Source of the DNA: Aquarana catesbeiana
Lineage: Eukaryota; Chordata; Amphibia; Anura; Ranidae
Length of the DNA stretch: 64,000 nt
Assembly (NCBI RefSeq): GCF_042186555.1
Contig: NC_133333.1
Location: 65,025,909-65,089,908 of the forward strand
Reading direction: 5' to 3'
Shown here: positions 10,650 through 22,149 of the stretch, one piece after another
How the letters are laid out: each line of letters opens with the position of its first letter
Position numbering within the stretch: position 1 is the first letter of the stretch
Position numbers and translations under genes: made by a program
The notes under the pieces: generated by a model
Database searches by the model: none
Seen by the model: the letters and a program-made list of their open reading frames with translations, nothing else
Told to the model about the DNA's origin: nothing

Positions 10650-11181
10650 TATAGCATTAACAGTCCCCCCACAAATTTACAGAGCCAATTTTCCCTCATC
10701 TTGTCTTAGGTCTTTTAAGCATTTCATTGAAGGCTCTTGCACTTGGATGTTTGCAGGCGCAAATATTCTCTAGCATAAAATTCCCAGTATTTTCCTATGC
10801 CCAGGGAACCACTCTAGAAGTGAAAAGCTTAATTTGTACTTGTGTAAACGCCAATGCTTTATTGCATTGATGTTTACCCGCACATGTGTGTTTACATATT
10901 CCCAACATTGATGTTTTGCATTTGGGAAATACATCATATGTGCATAAGCAGGTAAATGCTGATGTAAGATTTATTGACGTTTACACATGTACAAGTGCAT
11001 ACAGCAATTAGCTTCTATGGCCACCTGTACGCACCACCCATGGCTCCCCAGGTGCAGGAAGATGCTAGGGATTTACGCTAGGGGACATTTGCACCACAAA
11101 ACTCAGTATATATGAGCCCTAAGGCACAGTACCATGTATTTCAGTGTCAAGATATTTTAAATTATTATTGCAGTGTTTACA
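10650..11181. other. Unassigned spacer
   Basis: Sequence between the hAT-A target duplication and the next MITE. No open frame, TIR or known repeat recognised. It contains a loose inverted pattern around TGTTTACCCGCACATG/CATGTGCATAAGC but nothing firm. Confidence 0.4.
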
Positions 11182-11233
11182 TTTAAAGTGGATGTAAACC
11201 GGGGGCGTGGCCAGCATGTGAAGGGAGAAGGAC

Positions 11234-11905
11234 GTGCCTCGCTGGAGCTCCGATCCTGACATCCACTCTCAGCCACTTCACAGCACTCCTCCTGCTCACT
11301 GGACGCCGGTTTTTGCCCGACAGCTTCCCTTAATCATCCTGGACGCTAGATTCGACACTGAGAATCACCTGAGGCGCAACATCCGCATCCTGGGCCTACT
11401 TGAGAGGGCAGAGGGTCCCAGACCTGCGGAGTTCACCGAAAAGCTCCTGGCCACCCTGTTCAATTTTACTGACCTCCCTCCCACATTCGTGGTGGAGAGA
11501 GCCCACAGGGTCCCGCCGCTCCCTCCGTGGCCTGGGGCCCCAGCACGCCCGTTCCTGCTGCGAATGCTGAACTACTGGGACCGCGACCGTGTCCTGGCGG
11601 CTGCCCGTGCCATGCCGGAGATTACATATGAAAAAGCCAAGCTGCTTTTCGACTTCTCCCAGGAGGTGCAACACCGCTGCAAATCCTTCACGGAGGTGAG
11701 GAGAAGGCTCCCAGAAAAAGGAATCCGTTTTGGCCTCCTGTATCCTAGCAGGCTGAGAATCACCGATGGTGACCGCACCCGCTTTTTCAATACACCGGAG
11801 GCTGGACATGCGTTGTGGATACATCTCCTGGGAGGCTTGATCGGCCCTGCATCACTGTGCTCAGCTAAGTATGCCACCCTCCGTGTCCCCCTTATGAACC
11901 GGTGA
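11234..11905 (+). pseudogene. L1-A ORF1 (RNA-binding protein), internally deleted
   Basis: ORF1 proteins coat LINE RNA and trimerise through a coiled coil. The 223-codon frame begins MPRWSSDPD. From about residue 48 it shows the conserved RRM/C-terminal region: RRNIRILGL, then VVERAHRVPP near residue 90, FLLRMLNYWDRD, and a C-terminal part with ..GLLYPSRLRITDG. The expected coiled coil between the N-terminus and RRNIRI is missing, so the protein is shorter than usual (compare about 380 codons for L1-B ORF1). It is open as read but likely non-functional. ORF2 follows after about 675 bp of non-coding sequence. Confidence 0.75.
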
Positions 11906-12580
11906 GAACCGGTGAGACCTTACTATGTTTTGCAGTCACTTCCAGTAGCCTCCCCACTTTGCCCACCATATTTCATTGATGTCTGGATTGCTGTTTACAT
12001 CTCCTTATTGTGGAGCTCCAGAGTAAAACCCGAGGATTTTTCCCCCATATGATTATTGCATCATCACTTTTGGCCATAGTGCTCTGGTCTAGTGACTACT
12101 TTCCTCATCTTCTTCAACCCACACCCCCCCCAGGTTTTATAGTGTTAGCCCTGACGGAAGCCCTCTGCGGGCCATTGTTACACCTCTCCTCCCCCCCCCC
12201 CGTCCAGAGATTGGTGGCTCCTTGTCTGCGAGATGCCCTGACCTCGCAGCTTTTTCTCTCAGGTTTATTGGACAAATACTACACCTTACCTGTTTACAGT
12301 TACGGTTTATAGGATTAGGCCCACTCGGTGCCCTCCTTGTTGTAGAAGGATGTGCGGAGATCTGGGCAGGGACGGCACCCCGGTGCCAAAGGGTATCTGG
12401 TTTGCACTGTTATGTTTTGGTTAGGTTTATGTTTTTTTTTTTTTTTCATATTTTATCGTGCTATGTCTTGGTGTTGGACCCCTCAGTATCTGCTGCTCCC
12501 AAGCTGTCTTGTGAAATCCCCCGCTGCTCTTACAGCGCTCATGTCTGCTCCCAACTACAATGACACCATCAAATGACACC
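11906..12580 (+). other. L1-A inter-ORF region
   Basis: Between ORF1 and ORF2. Small frames here show no conserved domain. It contains a C-rich stretch and a T tract (12427-12446). Part may be degraded ORF1 C-terminus or internal leader of ORF2. Confidence 0.5.
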
Positions 12581-14317
12581 ATGTTCACTATCCTATCCTG
12601 GAAGGTTCGTGGTTTAAATTCCAAATTTAAAAGGGCACTTCTGTTCCGCTACCTCAAATCCCACTCCCCCAGCCTGATACTACTACAAGAAATGCATCTT
12701 GTGGGCAGCAAACTGATGTCGCTTAAAAAACCATGACTTTATGGAGCGATTCATGCCTCTTACTCAACCTTTGCCCGTGGAGTGTCCGTGTTGATCTCTA
12801 AAACCCTTCCTTGGGAAGTTGAACATGTCCACACGGACCCCCAGGGCAAATATGTGCTGGCGGTCTTGAATCTCTGGAGTCAACGTTATGTAGTGGTGAG
12901 TGTATATGTACCTCCTCCCTTCTCCTCTACAATATTATACATTATCATGGAAAAGATTGCTCCTTATTGCCCGGCTAAACTACTTCTTATGGGGAGCTTT
13001 AATGCCATCTTGGATCCGAGTCTGGACAGGCCCAACCCCTCCAAGCACTTCTCCACGGAGTTGAAGACGTGGGCCCAGATATTGGGGGTGGAAGAGGTCT
13101 GGAGGTGGAGACATCCCAGTGATCGGTCCTACTCCTGCATCTCCGCCACTCACAAAATGGCCTCCCGCATAGACCTGGCTTTTGCTAACCCCTCTCTAAT
13201 GTCTGATGTTCTGGAGGCGCTTTACCTATCTAGCGGCCTCTCAGACCACAATAAAACGAAAGATTCGCCCCGGGACTTTAAATGAAGTGGGTACAGTTTC
13301 CACCAGTAAAAATAACAGTAGTAAATACAGTATAAGGTTTATTCAAGTAGCTCACAATTCGTTTCCGGGGTTTGCGCACTTCTGCTCTGTGGAGACTAGG
13401 GCCCCACTGGATTGCTCACCCTGAGATAGCTGATAAAATTCCCCCTCTCCTCATGGAATACTGGGAACATAACGTAGGGTCCTCTTCACCAGAGGTCACG
13501 TGGGATGCCTTCAAGACATATACCAGAGTCCACCACGTCTCCTATTTCAGCGGTCCATAGAGAACGTGAGGAGCCGACGGTCTCCCTCCCTCTGCAGAAT
13601 AAGCTCCAGGCTAGTCAGAGGGACTTACATCTTCATGTGACCGAAGCTACCAGACTTGACCTGTACCACACTAAATAGAATTTTTTTGAGCAAGTGGACT
13701 GCAATGGACGCCTATTGGCAATGTTAGCGCACCATGACCGGCCACTGACCAGGATCCCAGAGATCAAGCTGCCAGCAGGGGGATCGGTTTCCTCACCACA
13801 AGGTATACTTGGCGCTTTCTGCAATTTTGATAGCTCACTGTACACCTCTGTTTTGCCAACAGATTTAGACCCCAGAGATCTTGCAGACCACCTTGATCCT
13901 CTGGCTCTGGGATGGCTGTCAGACAAAGAACGAGCCAGATTGGTGGCACCGATCACCTCCGAAAAGGTCCTCAGGACCATTAAGTCCTTCCCTGCGGGGA
14001 GGTCTCTGGGTCCAGATGGCCTCCCCGTGGAATCCTATAGGGCCCACTGGAGTTATCTGGCACCAATCTTTGCCTCCCTATATTCACATTGCTTACAATC
14101 AGGAGAGCTACCACCCTCTATGTACCATGCACATGTGGTGCTGATCCACAAACCACCTAAAGATCCCACCTCATGCGCCTCCTATAGGCCGATTACCCTC
14201 CTTAGATTTTAATATCCTCACCAAACTGATTACCAGAAGACTTTAACCCCTATTGCCCACCATTATTGAGACCGACCAAACAGAGTTCATGGCCAATAGA
14301 TCCACCGACATCAACTT

Positions 14318-14406
14318 TTTTTTTCCGAAAGAAGTTTATTGAAAGTTTTCAAGGATACAAGATTTAAACAAACATGTAAATTACATTGCTTTGTACAAAA
14401 ATGAAA
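14318..14406 (-). mobile_element. Very short 5'-truncated L1 tail inside L1-A
   Basis: An 89-bp insert in the RT region, opening with a T tract and TTATTGAAAGTTTTCAAGG, which resembles the 3' tail of L1-B in antisense. It is flanked by an exact 15-bp duplication CACCGACATCAACTT (14303-14317 and 14407-14421). This is a target-primed reverse-transcription event that copied under 100 bases of a LINE. Confidence 0.8.
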
Positions 14407-15790
14407 CACCGACATCAACTTACGTTGACTGCACACCAACATTCACGCTCAACGCCTTAATCAGGGCTCCAGGGTAGTGGCAGGGTTGGACATAGAAAAG
14501 GCCTTTGATACAGTCGAGTGGCCTTTTCTGTGGGAGGTCCTCCACAGGATGGGGTTCCCTCTCGGTTCATCCGGTGGCTACAAACAAACAATCTACAAGA
14601 CGCCCACCTCGGCCATTAAGCTGGGAGGGGGCCTTTCCCGTCCCATCCCATCCCATTGTCCAGACGTACTCGGCAGGGCTGCCCTCCATCCCCGGCATTG
14701 TTTGCCACAGCCATCAAACCAGTGGCAGAAGCTCTCTGCACTTCCCCACACATTAAAGGGGCTTCAAATCGGCTGGCTGGAGGAGAGGGTGGCTCTGTAC
14801 GCGGATGACCTACTCCGCTTTCTTAATGACGCAGGACCATCGTTAGAGGGTGCCCTATGGGTGTTAAATGCATTTGCTCCTATTACCGGGTTGAAGGTGA
14901 ACTGGCCTAAATCCCTCGTTTCCCATTGATCCGGCTGCTCATGCAGGGGCCTCCCCGGATCTTTCGCTCATATGGGTAGAACAGTTTTGTTACCTTGGAG
15001 TTTAAATATCTAGGAAGGCCACCGATTACATCTAAATCTGTCCCTGGTGCTCCTGGAGGTTCGGGTGAAGCTGAAGGCATAGGAGTCCCTACTCCTATCA
15101 CTGTTAGGCTGTATTAACCTAATTCAAAATGAAGATATTGCCAAAATTGACATACCTTTTTAGACACTCACCACAGTGGATTCCACAATCTTTTTTCTCC
15201 CAAGTCAACAAACTGTTCTCCACCTTTGTCTGGGGCCCTCAATTCCCAAGATACAGGTGGACCACACTGATGCTTCCTACCTTTCAAGGTGGACTAGCAT
15301 TCCCAGATTTCCATAAAGACTTCCTGGCCACCCAACTGGTCACTGCGGTGTGGTGGTTAGACCCCGATGTCACCAATTCAGTGGTGCTACTGGAGGTGGC
15401 TGTGGTACAGTCTCTCGATGCTCTTAAATTCTTACTTTTCCGTGGCCCACGTGCCCCATTTGCATTAACCCCTTCTATGATCACTACCTTGCAGGCGTGG
15501 AGAGCTGGCCTCAGACTTAAGCAATATCCCGCAGAGGCACATTCGCCAAACACTCCACTTTGGTGTAATCCCAACCTAGCTCAGATATGATTCCTGAACC
15601 CCACGCCTGGACTAAATTTAATATAAAAATTACTCTCTCAGATTCACTCAGATTCATTACGTTCACGACAATTCACTGATTCCATTACCTCTGTTACGCT
15701 CTAAATTAAAAAAAAAACAATATTGTACCTCTAGTTGGGATTTTTGGGGCAATGTAGTGATCAGAAAGTTTTTTTGTTAAAAGTCAATTT

Positions 15791-17824
15791 AACAAAACAT
15801 TTGTTAACATTTTAACATTTTTGGAGGGTTTTAGTTCGGGGAAAACCGACTAATCAACAACCCACCATACTGTCATGTGGGGGGTTTCTTCTGCTTTTTC
15901 TTACCTTCTATAATGGGTATCTCACCCCCTGGTTGCTTTAATCAAAGCCATCAGGGGCACCCATACATGGAGATGCTAATGGTTCCATCTATAATACACT
16001 AGACCAATGATCCTCTAATAGGATTCCCTAGCTGAGGGTCATATGTCTTGGAAAGCCAAGTTTTTCTGCACCCTATCTGGTCAAACTGTATAGAGGAGTT
16101 TTTATTTATGTATTTTTACAATAACTCTCAATTAAATTATATATGTATTTTGTTTAATACAATTGTTTTGATCACTGCTAGTATAGAGGCATTGGCATGT
16201 AGCAAGTTTTCCAGATTTTGCTTCCCAGTCCTGAGGCGGGGGCTATGCGCACTATTATCATTTTTTCCGCTTTTTTTTTGTCCCTACCCGGCACAGGGGG
16301 GGGGTCATGATGATCTCTTATCATGGCCCCTACACCCCAAAGACCTTTATTTATTTATTTATTTTTTTTTTTTGGTGCCTGGGGAGTTTCCCACTGTGCC
16401 GGTGGTTACAAGTCCTAATGTGGGTTTCGGTCAGTTGGTACCATACAAACCGTGGTAGGTGGCTCGGAGCATACTCCAGATAAAAGAGAGTGTATCTATA
16501 GCTCCTATTCATCTGAAATGTAATTTACCATCTCTTAGTCCAAAAGGAGTCAATATAGGTGGGCTGTAAACATACAATCCTCCTCTCTTTGATTCAATAA
16601 AATAGTATTTTTACAATAATGACATCAATAATATTATACATTTTTACATTGGCCAGGGCTTAAAAAGCCTTTATTGCACACATTTGCACCATGTAGGGCT
16701 TAAAATGCCTTTTTCTGAAACCTGACAGGCACCAGGCTCTTCTTGCTCTGATGATCTGTGTGCTACAAATAAACTAACTAGCAGCGCTACACAGCGCTTT
16801 ACACAGTATAATCTATCTATCCTTCTTTTTCCTTCCTTAGTGTGTGAACGCCGGAGTCTTGTGATCCCGACGCTACACACACTGAAACACTTCCTGTATT
16901 CAGAGTTGCCTCGGCAACCAGACGCGCCTCTCCTCCTCCCCATGACACCGCGCCCACACTCCGTAGTACACACAGAAGGAGGAGGGCTTGACGTTGCGGT
17001 GGGGGAAGCGTGGAGGGAGGCGCCCGTTGCCTAGACAGCTATGGGAACTGGGAGACGCTCCCCTGCAGCCTATGTTAGGCTGGAGGCATCCGTCACCCAG
17101 ACAACAAAGAAGGGAGGCAATGTTCTCTCTTTTTCTTACCTTAAAAGGAGGTGTTTTGATAGTGACGGCGGCCAATCCAGGCCACGCCCCATACACTGCA
17201 CCAACCAATAGGAGATCATTCCTTGATCTGGGCCATGCCCACCACATAACCACACCCATATCACCTATATTAGGACGCCAGGGACAGCCAAGGGCAGCAT
17301 TTCACAACTGGCCTTCAATAAGAGAGGAACTCCAGGACCAGAGCTCCCTGCCACCTTCAAATGGGAATTTTTCCTGTATAGGCTATATAACAAAACTCAA
17401 GGTATGTTGACTGGGGAATTTTCTTACTTGGTGGTTGTTTTGGGAGACAGAGTTCCCTAATAACTACCAATATTCCTACTTTTGATTCATATATATTTCT
17501 TTACCCCTTTTAAACTTAAATTCTTATTCAAGTGCCATCCATGTCTTTCAGCCTATTTGCTATTTATGGCTGCCGAATATCGGTCTTTTTCTAAAGCACA
17601 CCAGGCTGTCCCGTAGAGGATAATAAGCGGTTCAGACAAATTGGTGACTAGGTTCCCTGCCAGCACTGCGAAAGCATTTTTTGTAGCTACATGCTCCAAT
17701 GTAAGTCGCATTTGTTATTTTTCAGTAAAAATGCGGTTTTTCTAGATATAGGCGATATGTATGTATGTATATCACTAGTAATTATATTGTTTTCTGAAAT
17801 TCTAGAATGTGATGCAATCCTTCC
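15791..17824. other. Interior of the 2.47-kb element
   Basis: No conserved protein is visible on either strand; frames reach at most about 140 codons and lack known motifs. T-rich tracts at 16260-16285 and 16345-16375, and a GC-rich block at about 16830-17110 containing CGTTGCCTAGACAGC and GGCCACGCCCC, might be a leader or promoter region. The function is unknown. Confidence 0.4.
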
Positions 17825-17860
17825 CTGAGGAAGACTTTGCTTTGATAATAAAGTTGAAAC
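17825..17860 (+). ncRNA. Hammerhead-ribozyme-like core
   Basis: CTGAGGA (17825-17831, fits CUGANGA), then a stem II (ACTTT 17834-17838 with AAAGT 17850-17854, plus one closing A-T pair), then GAAAC (17856-17860). These are the two conserved core strands of a hammerhead with a stem between them. Stems I and III and the cleavage-site strand are not convincing. Penelope-like elements are known to carry such motifs in their terminal repeats. Confidence 0.4.
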
Positions 17861-19670
17861 GCGTTGGAAATCTGCTATCGGACGCCATTGTATCAACTTG
17901 GATGGTGTTTGTATATAGCAGTAGGATGCATCACTTGTTTTTATGTATCTGATGCTTTTTCTTAAAAACACTCAGTCAAAATATGTATTTGTATGTTTCA
18001 CTTGTATTCTATTTGCTTTTGTACTAATAAAAATTGACTTTTAACAAAAAAACTTTCTGATCACTACATTGCCCCAAAAATCCCAACTAGAGGTACAATA
18101 TTGTTTTTTTTTTAAATATTAGGGGATGATGGCAATGACACACCCAATCCTCTGAGTCATATATTTGTGTATATAACGCTCTAAATTCAATATCCCGGAA
18201 CCATATTTCTTCTTTAGATAAATACAACTCTCCCATGCCTTCAGCTGCCAGTTCTCCCACGCTAACCCCCAGCTCATACAAACCTCTCTTGAAGAGGTCC
18301 TGAGGCTGGACTGCACCAACAAACCAACCTCTCGGATATATTTACATCTCCTTAGGGTTTCACTTCCTGATCTGGAGAAACTCAGGGCCTGCTGGCTCCA
18401 GGACGTCCCAGAACTTGACCGGGATAACTGGGATGATATCTGAGACTTTTCATTCGGGTCCTTGGTCTCCATCAGAGACCACCTGATACCATTTAAACTG
18501 GTCCACCGAGCATACTTTAACCCCTCTAGTCTACACAGAATGGACTCCAATCTCTCCCCGGAGTGCTGGAGATTTGGGGGGACTTTACCCATGTATTCTG
18601 GACCTGCCCAGCTATTACTGGGTTTTGGGAAGAATTGATGTCATATATCTGCCTAATCAGTGCTATCCCCTTACAGCTTTCTATATCTGTTGGGTCTTGT
18701 TGAACAGCTGATTTCCACTGTTGCGGGACGCACTTTGGTGAGCCTTTTGCTGTTTTATGCCAGAAAGAGCATTACACTTCAATGGAAAAAGTGGGCTCCA
18801 CCTGCGATTGCATTTTGGAAGCAGCTGGTGAACGAGAGCCTACCCCTGTACAAGGATACATACTCCAACAGAGGCTGTCCCCAGAAATACCAGAAAGTGT
18901 GGTCAAAATGGTTAGAGGAACCATCCACGGCTTAGATGGGTGTAACAGAGTCTGAATAAATGATAGCCCCCCTAGTCTGAACTCCTATATAACTTTACCT
19001 CCTCCACAAAGGTTCATAGTTGTGGGCAGGATATGTTCTATGTCTTTTCATCTTTCACACATGTGTGGGAGCATGGGGTTGGCGTCTACGCCATCTTTCC
19101 AGACTCCATCCGTGGGATCAACACCTTATTTAGCTTAATGGTGACTGATGCTTGAATGTAATATTGAGTTCTACTGATGTACACTTATGTTACCCATGTG
19201 CGGGTCACTATTGTGCATTTTTTATTGTGTTTTATGTTGCTTATTTGTATGTGTCTAACACCAATAAAAAGATTTATTACAATTAAAAAAAGAAAAGTGG
19301 ATGTAAACCCGATTCATGAAATTTGACCTGACCTGACCTCTCTCCAAAGCCTTAAGTTCCGTGTCTTTCTGCTGCTTCATTCCTCTGTTATCAGCATGAT
19401 AACTTCTGACAAGTTCTCCAACCCGAGATTAAAGCAGCTGAAAATTTGTGTCGGGGAGGTTGCTATAAATAGATTAGCAGAGAGCTGATCAATTCAAAGC
19501 ACAGCATGTTCCTTTCTTTCCCTGCCTATGTGGAGTGGTGGGGGGGTGCCTTTCCTCCAATTAGCTGTCACACAGTGTATGCCAAGACTCCCTTCTCACT
19601 GCTGAAAGAGGAAGGAAAAATTCTAATACCATGTTCACTTTCTAAAGGATATAGAAAGGGGAAGACAGCA

Positions 19671-19948
19671 GATACAGAAGATGCCCAAGTTACGAACCTC
19701 CGACTTGCGAACGACTCCTACTTACGAACGGGAGGCATGCGCGGCCACTTTAGAACGGGGGGCACATTGGAAAACAGCGGAAAAACGACATCTGCGCATG
19801 CGCGGCTACTTGACAGAACATTGGAAAACAGAGGAAAATGCCGTCTCTGCTGTTCTGAGCATGCGCTTCCGACTTACGAACAAATCCGACTTAAGTACAA
19901 ACCGGCAGTCCCTAACCAGTTCGTAACTCGGGGACTGCCTGTATACTG
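19671..19948. mobile_element. Small MITE (CAGTCCCCGAGTTACGAAC ends) in MITE-2
   Basis: The left end has AAGTTACGAACCTCCGACTT and the right end reverse-complemented has CAGTCCCCGAGTTACGAAC. These are imperfect inverted ends about 280 bp apart, with further GACTTGCGAACGAC-type repeats within. The superfamily is not determined. The overlapping open frames here are simply MITE sequence. Confidence 0.6.
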
Positions 19949-20045
19949 TACATGTAAAACTTATGTAGGGAGATTTGTTTCATCTCTGTGTATCATTTGA
20001 GGCTGTTCACTTCACTGGGTATATGTGAGGGTTTACATCCACTTT

Positions 20046-20175
20046 AAGTAATTTCTTATGCAATGTTCTCATGTAAGCAGTGTGAATATTCACTTCAATT
20101 AAAAAGCAAATTCCTGTCTGCTTATCTGCACATCAGATAATTGAAGTGATTATTAGACTAAGTGAATATATCTCC
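20046..20175. other. Short spacer with inverted ATATTCACTT motif
   Basis: ATTCACTTCAATTA (20093-20106) is mirrored by TAATTGAAGTGA and AAGTGAATAT to about 20170. This may be a tiny palindromic MITE or chance. No gene. Confidence 0.35.
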
Positions 20176-21065
20176 TTAACCATTTCAAGCTGTTCTTGCC
20201 CAGGCCAATTTTCAGCGCTGTCACACTTTGAATGACAATTGCGCAGTCATGCAACACTGTACCCAAACTTAATTTTTTCTCATTTTGTTCACACAAATAG
20301 AGCTTTCTTTTCGTGGTATTTAATCATGACTGGGTTTATTTTTTGCTATATAAACAAAAAAAGACTGAACATTTTAAAACAAAAACACCATTTTGGTTAT
20401 AAAATTTAGCAAATAATCTTTCTTCATGAATTTAATAAAAAAAAAAAAAAAGTTGTTTTATCTTTTACACACAGTCACCAGTGTAGTACAGCATCATCAT
20501 AACTGGTGTAGCGGTGATCTGGGACACTAACTGGCGAGTACGACTTTTTTTCTTTAATCTATTTACACACTTTGACCAGAGCAATATACTATTACCATAG
20601 TAACATTGTACTACTCTGGGGAAGTGATCAGTATTTTTTTTTCTATTGCTATATGCAAGCATTTTACTGAATTAAATCGATTCCGTTTGTTTCATTGTGA
20701 TTGGCCAAAGCTGATCACATGGCACAGATATGCTGTGATTGACCCAGTCTGTACCATGTGATCACTGTGACCAATCACAGCTAGTAACACAATTGTACAC
20801 AATGGATGGCTTTAAAGGAAGCCATCCATTGTTTACAACGGTCATGTGACCTGCTGTGATTGATTACAGCGGTCACATGGTATTGGCAGCAGGCCCGTAC
20901 AGTGATCAGTCATCGGCTGAATCTCATGGACACAGCCGTGACAGATTATGCCACAGCGTGGCCCCATGAGGCATGACCCGAGAGGAAGTCATATGACGTC
21001 CACTCAGAGGGATGAGAGGCCGGTCCCAGTGTCATTCTGCCATAGGCCAGGCGGCAACGGGTTAA
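20176..21065. mobile_element. piggyBac-type MITE (TTAA-flanked)
   Basis: TTAA at 20176-20179 and 21062-21065 bound the element; the ends TTAACCATTTCAAGC and (reverse-complemented) TTAACCCGTTGCCGCC match the loose TTAACC ends of the piggyBac-family elements elsewhere in this window. Shared inner sequence (AATTGCGCAGTCATGCAA, CAAATAGAGCTTTCTTTT) links it to 31768-32714, 37492-38412 and 38813-44265. No coding capacity. Confidence 0.75.
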
Positions 21066-21480
21066 GCAAGTCAGCCTTGTTATATTATACATAAATTAAA
21101 AAGCCTAATGTGTGAAAAATGTTAACCCTCACTGTGGCACCCCAACATTCAAAGAAAAAAGGTGTGCACATGCCCACGCACCGAACATGGTTAAAACCTA
21201 ACTTTTATTAGAAACGGTGTGTGAGTTTAATACTTAGAAGTGAGAGGCTGGGACTATACACACTCTTTAAATGAAGCCTCTCATCACTGACTGAGGATCA
21301 TTATTTTGGTAAATTTATGTCTCTCCAAATTAACACACAAAGCTATACATTAGTGTTTCAGAAGCATAAACACAAGGGGCTAGGGATCTTACATACTCTT
21401 TGGATAAAGCCTCTCATCTTATGTCCCAATCAGTTTATTTGCACTAATGCTTACTTCCCTCAAGCATCAGATTATTTCAG
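21066..21480. other. Unassigned spacer with a duplicated segment
   Basis: No gene found. A segment of about 45 bp is repeated directly: GAGGCTGGGACTATACACAC...AAGCCTCTCATC (from about 21243) and GGGGCTAGGGATCTTACATA...AAGCCTCTCATC (from about 21378). The origin is unknown. Confidence 0.4.
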
Positions 21481-21484
21481 ATAA

Positions 21485-21597
21485 TTCTATAGCGCCGTCA
21501 ATTTACGCAGCGCTTTACATATACATTGTACATTCACGTCAGTCCCTACCCTCAAGAAGCTTACAATCTAAAGTCCCTGACTCAAATTCATACATAC
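21485..21597. mobile_element. SINE-like fragment
   Basis: Contains TATAGCGCCGTCAATTTACG, GCGCTTTACATATACA and CCCTCAAGAAGCTTACAATC, segments I associate with old vertebrate SINEs or LINE tails. The exact family cannot be assigned by eye. It immediately precedes the Gypsy 5' LTR. Confidence 0.45.
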
Positions 21598-21598
21598 T

Positions 21599-22061
21599 GT
21601 CACGGGGACCCTACTTCCCCTGATTGCCTTACTGTTCCCTTAGCACCAGCCCTACAAGTGTTTGCGCCAAGTGTCACTGGGAAGAGATTCACTTTGGGTG
21701 TGGTTGTATTCAATTGTTCTGTTGTGTCGGTCGGCCTTGGGAGAGAAGTATATTAAGGGATGTATGTCTAGGGGCAGGGGGGCACTCCAGCAGCCCCTCC
21801 CTGCAGATAAGACTGCTTACTGATAAGTAGTTTGAATACACCTGACCTGTGTATCTATTGTTTTTGGACAGTTTACCCCGCCCTGAATCCAGGGGGGGGG
21901 GGGGGTGTCCCCGAGTTGTATATCTGTTACATGTATTTGAATAAAGAGTCTGAGTTACAGCTAGTGGCTGGGTGGGCTAGAGGGTCTTGGATCATGTGGT
22001 ACCGGACAGAGGAAGCATTTACGGGGGGACATAGTCCTCTTGAGGACGGAGGTCCATTACA
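21599..22061 (+). repeat. Gypsy 5' LTR
   Basis: Begins TGTCACGGGGACCC and ends TTACA (TG...CA), 463 bp. Its first 100 bases recur at 26395 with a few changes. A TATA-like ATATTAAGG (about 21748) and an AATAAA (21941) are the probable promoter and polyA signals of the R region. A G12-13 tract lies at about 21892-21904. The sequence ACTGGTTGGCAGCAGCGGGA that follows is the likely primer-binding site. Confidence 0.8.
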
Positions 22062-22149
22062 ACTGGTTGGCAGCAGCGGGATGAGAACTCCCAAGATGGC
22101 TGATGAAAGTCTGCACACCAGGAGCACTGAGGCCCCAGAGTATCCTGAC

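Larger units (their letters stand above)
15708..18175. mobile_element. 2.47-kb element with inverted ends (Penelope-like candidate)
   Basis: Inserted in L1-A ORF2 with a 12-bp duplication ACGCTCTAAATT (15696-15707, 18176-18187). Left arm 15708-15790 and right arm 18031-18113 are inverted copies, sharing ACAATATTGTACCTCTAG and the stretch through CAATGTAGTGATCAGAAAG. About 60 bp follow the right arm. No transposase or RT is recognised. A hammerhead-like core (17825-17859) and GAAACGCGTTGG just inside the right arm resemble the pseudo-LTRs of Penelope-like elements, so I suggest a non-autonomous Penelope-like element. A DNA transposon with roughly 80-bp TIRs is the alternative. Confidence 0.55.
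12581..18933 (+). pseudogene. L1-A ORF2 (endonuclease + reverse transcriptase), broken
   Basis: ORF2 nicks target DNA and reverse-transcribes the LINE RNA. The endonuclease runs 12581-13250 in one frame with a single TGA near 12735: start MFTILSWKVRGLNS, then LLQEMH, VSVYVPP, LLMGSFNAIL (the usual GDFN Asp is replaced by Ser), a SRIDLAFANP block and a terminal GLSDH. About 130 bp of extra sequence then interrupts (13250-13380). The RT follows: VVLIHKPPKDP and SYRPITLL (14130-14210), motif A LDIEKAFDTVEW (14486-14521), motif C YADD (14798-14809). A C-terminal region continues at 15129-15590 and, beyond the 2.5-kb insert, at 18190-18933. There are multiple frameshifts and stops; it is not functional. 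Confidence 0.85.
11201..19293 (+). mobile_element. L1-A: L1/Tx1-like LINE with inserts
   Basis: A non-LTR retrotransposon flanked by the 16-bp duplication AAAGTGGATGTAAACC (11185-11200 and 19294-19309). It starts GGGGGCGTGG, the same start as L1-B, and ends in an A-rich tail after AATAAA (19263). It encodes an ORF1 and an ORF2 with endonuclease and reverse transcriptase. It holds an 89-bp insertion at 14318 and a 2.47-kb insertion at 15708-18175. Near full length, but both ORFs are broken. Confidence 0.88.
11182..20045. mobile_element. MITE-2 (TTAAAGTGGATGTAAACC ends), split by L1-A
   Basis: The left end TTAAAGTGGATGTAAACC (11183-11200) and the right end, reverse-complemented TTAAAGTGGATGTAAACC (ending 20045), are the two TIRs of one MITE. 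L1-A inserted just after the 18th base of the left TIR and duplicated 16 bases of it, so the MITE body resumes at 19310. Without L1-A it is about 750 bp. It carries a further nested MITE at about 19671-19948. No coding sequence. Confidence 0.75.

Noticed and set aside
16048..17410. Frames of 100-140 codons in the 2.5-kb element as a possible ORF
   Set aside because: No conserved motif, overlapping frames on both strands and T-rich runs; not supportable as proteins.
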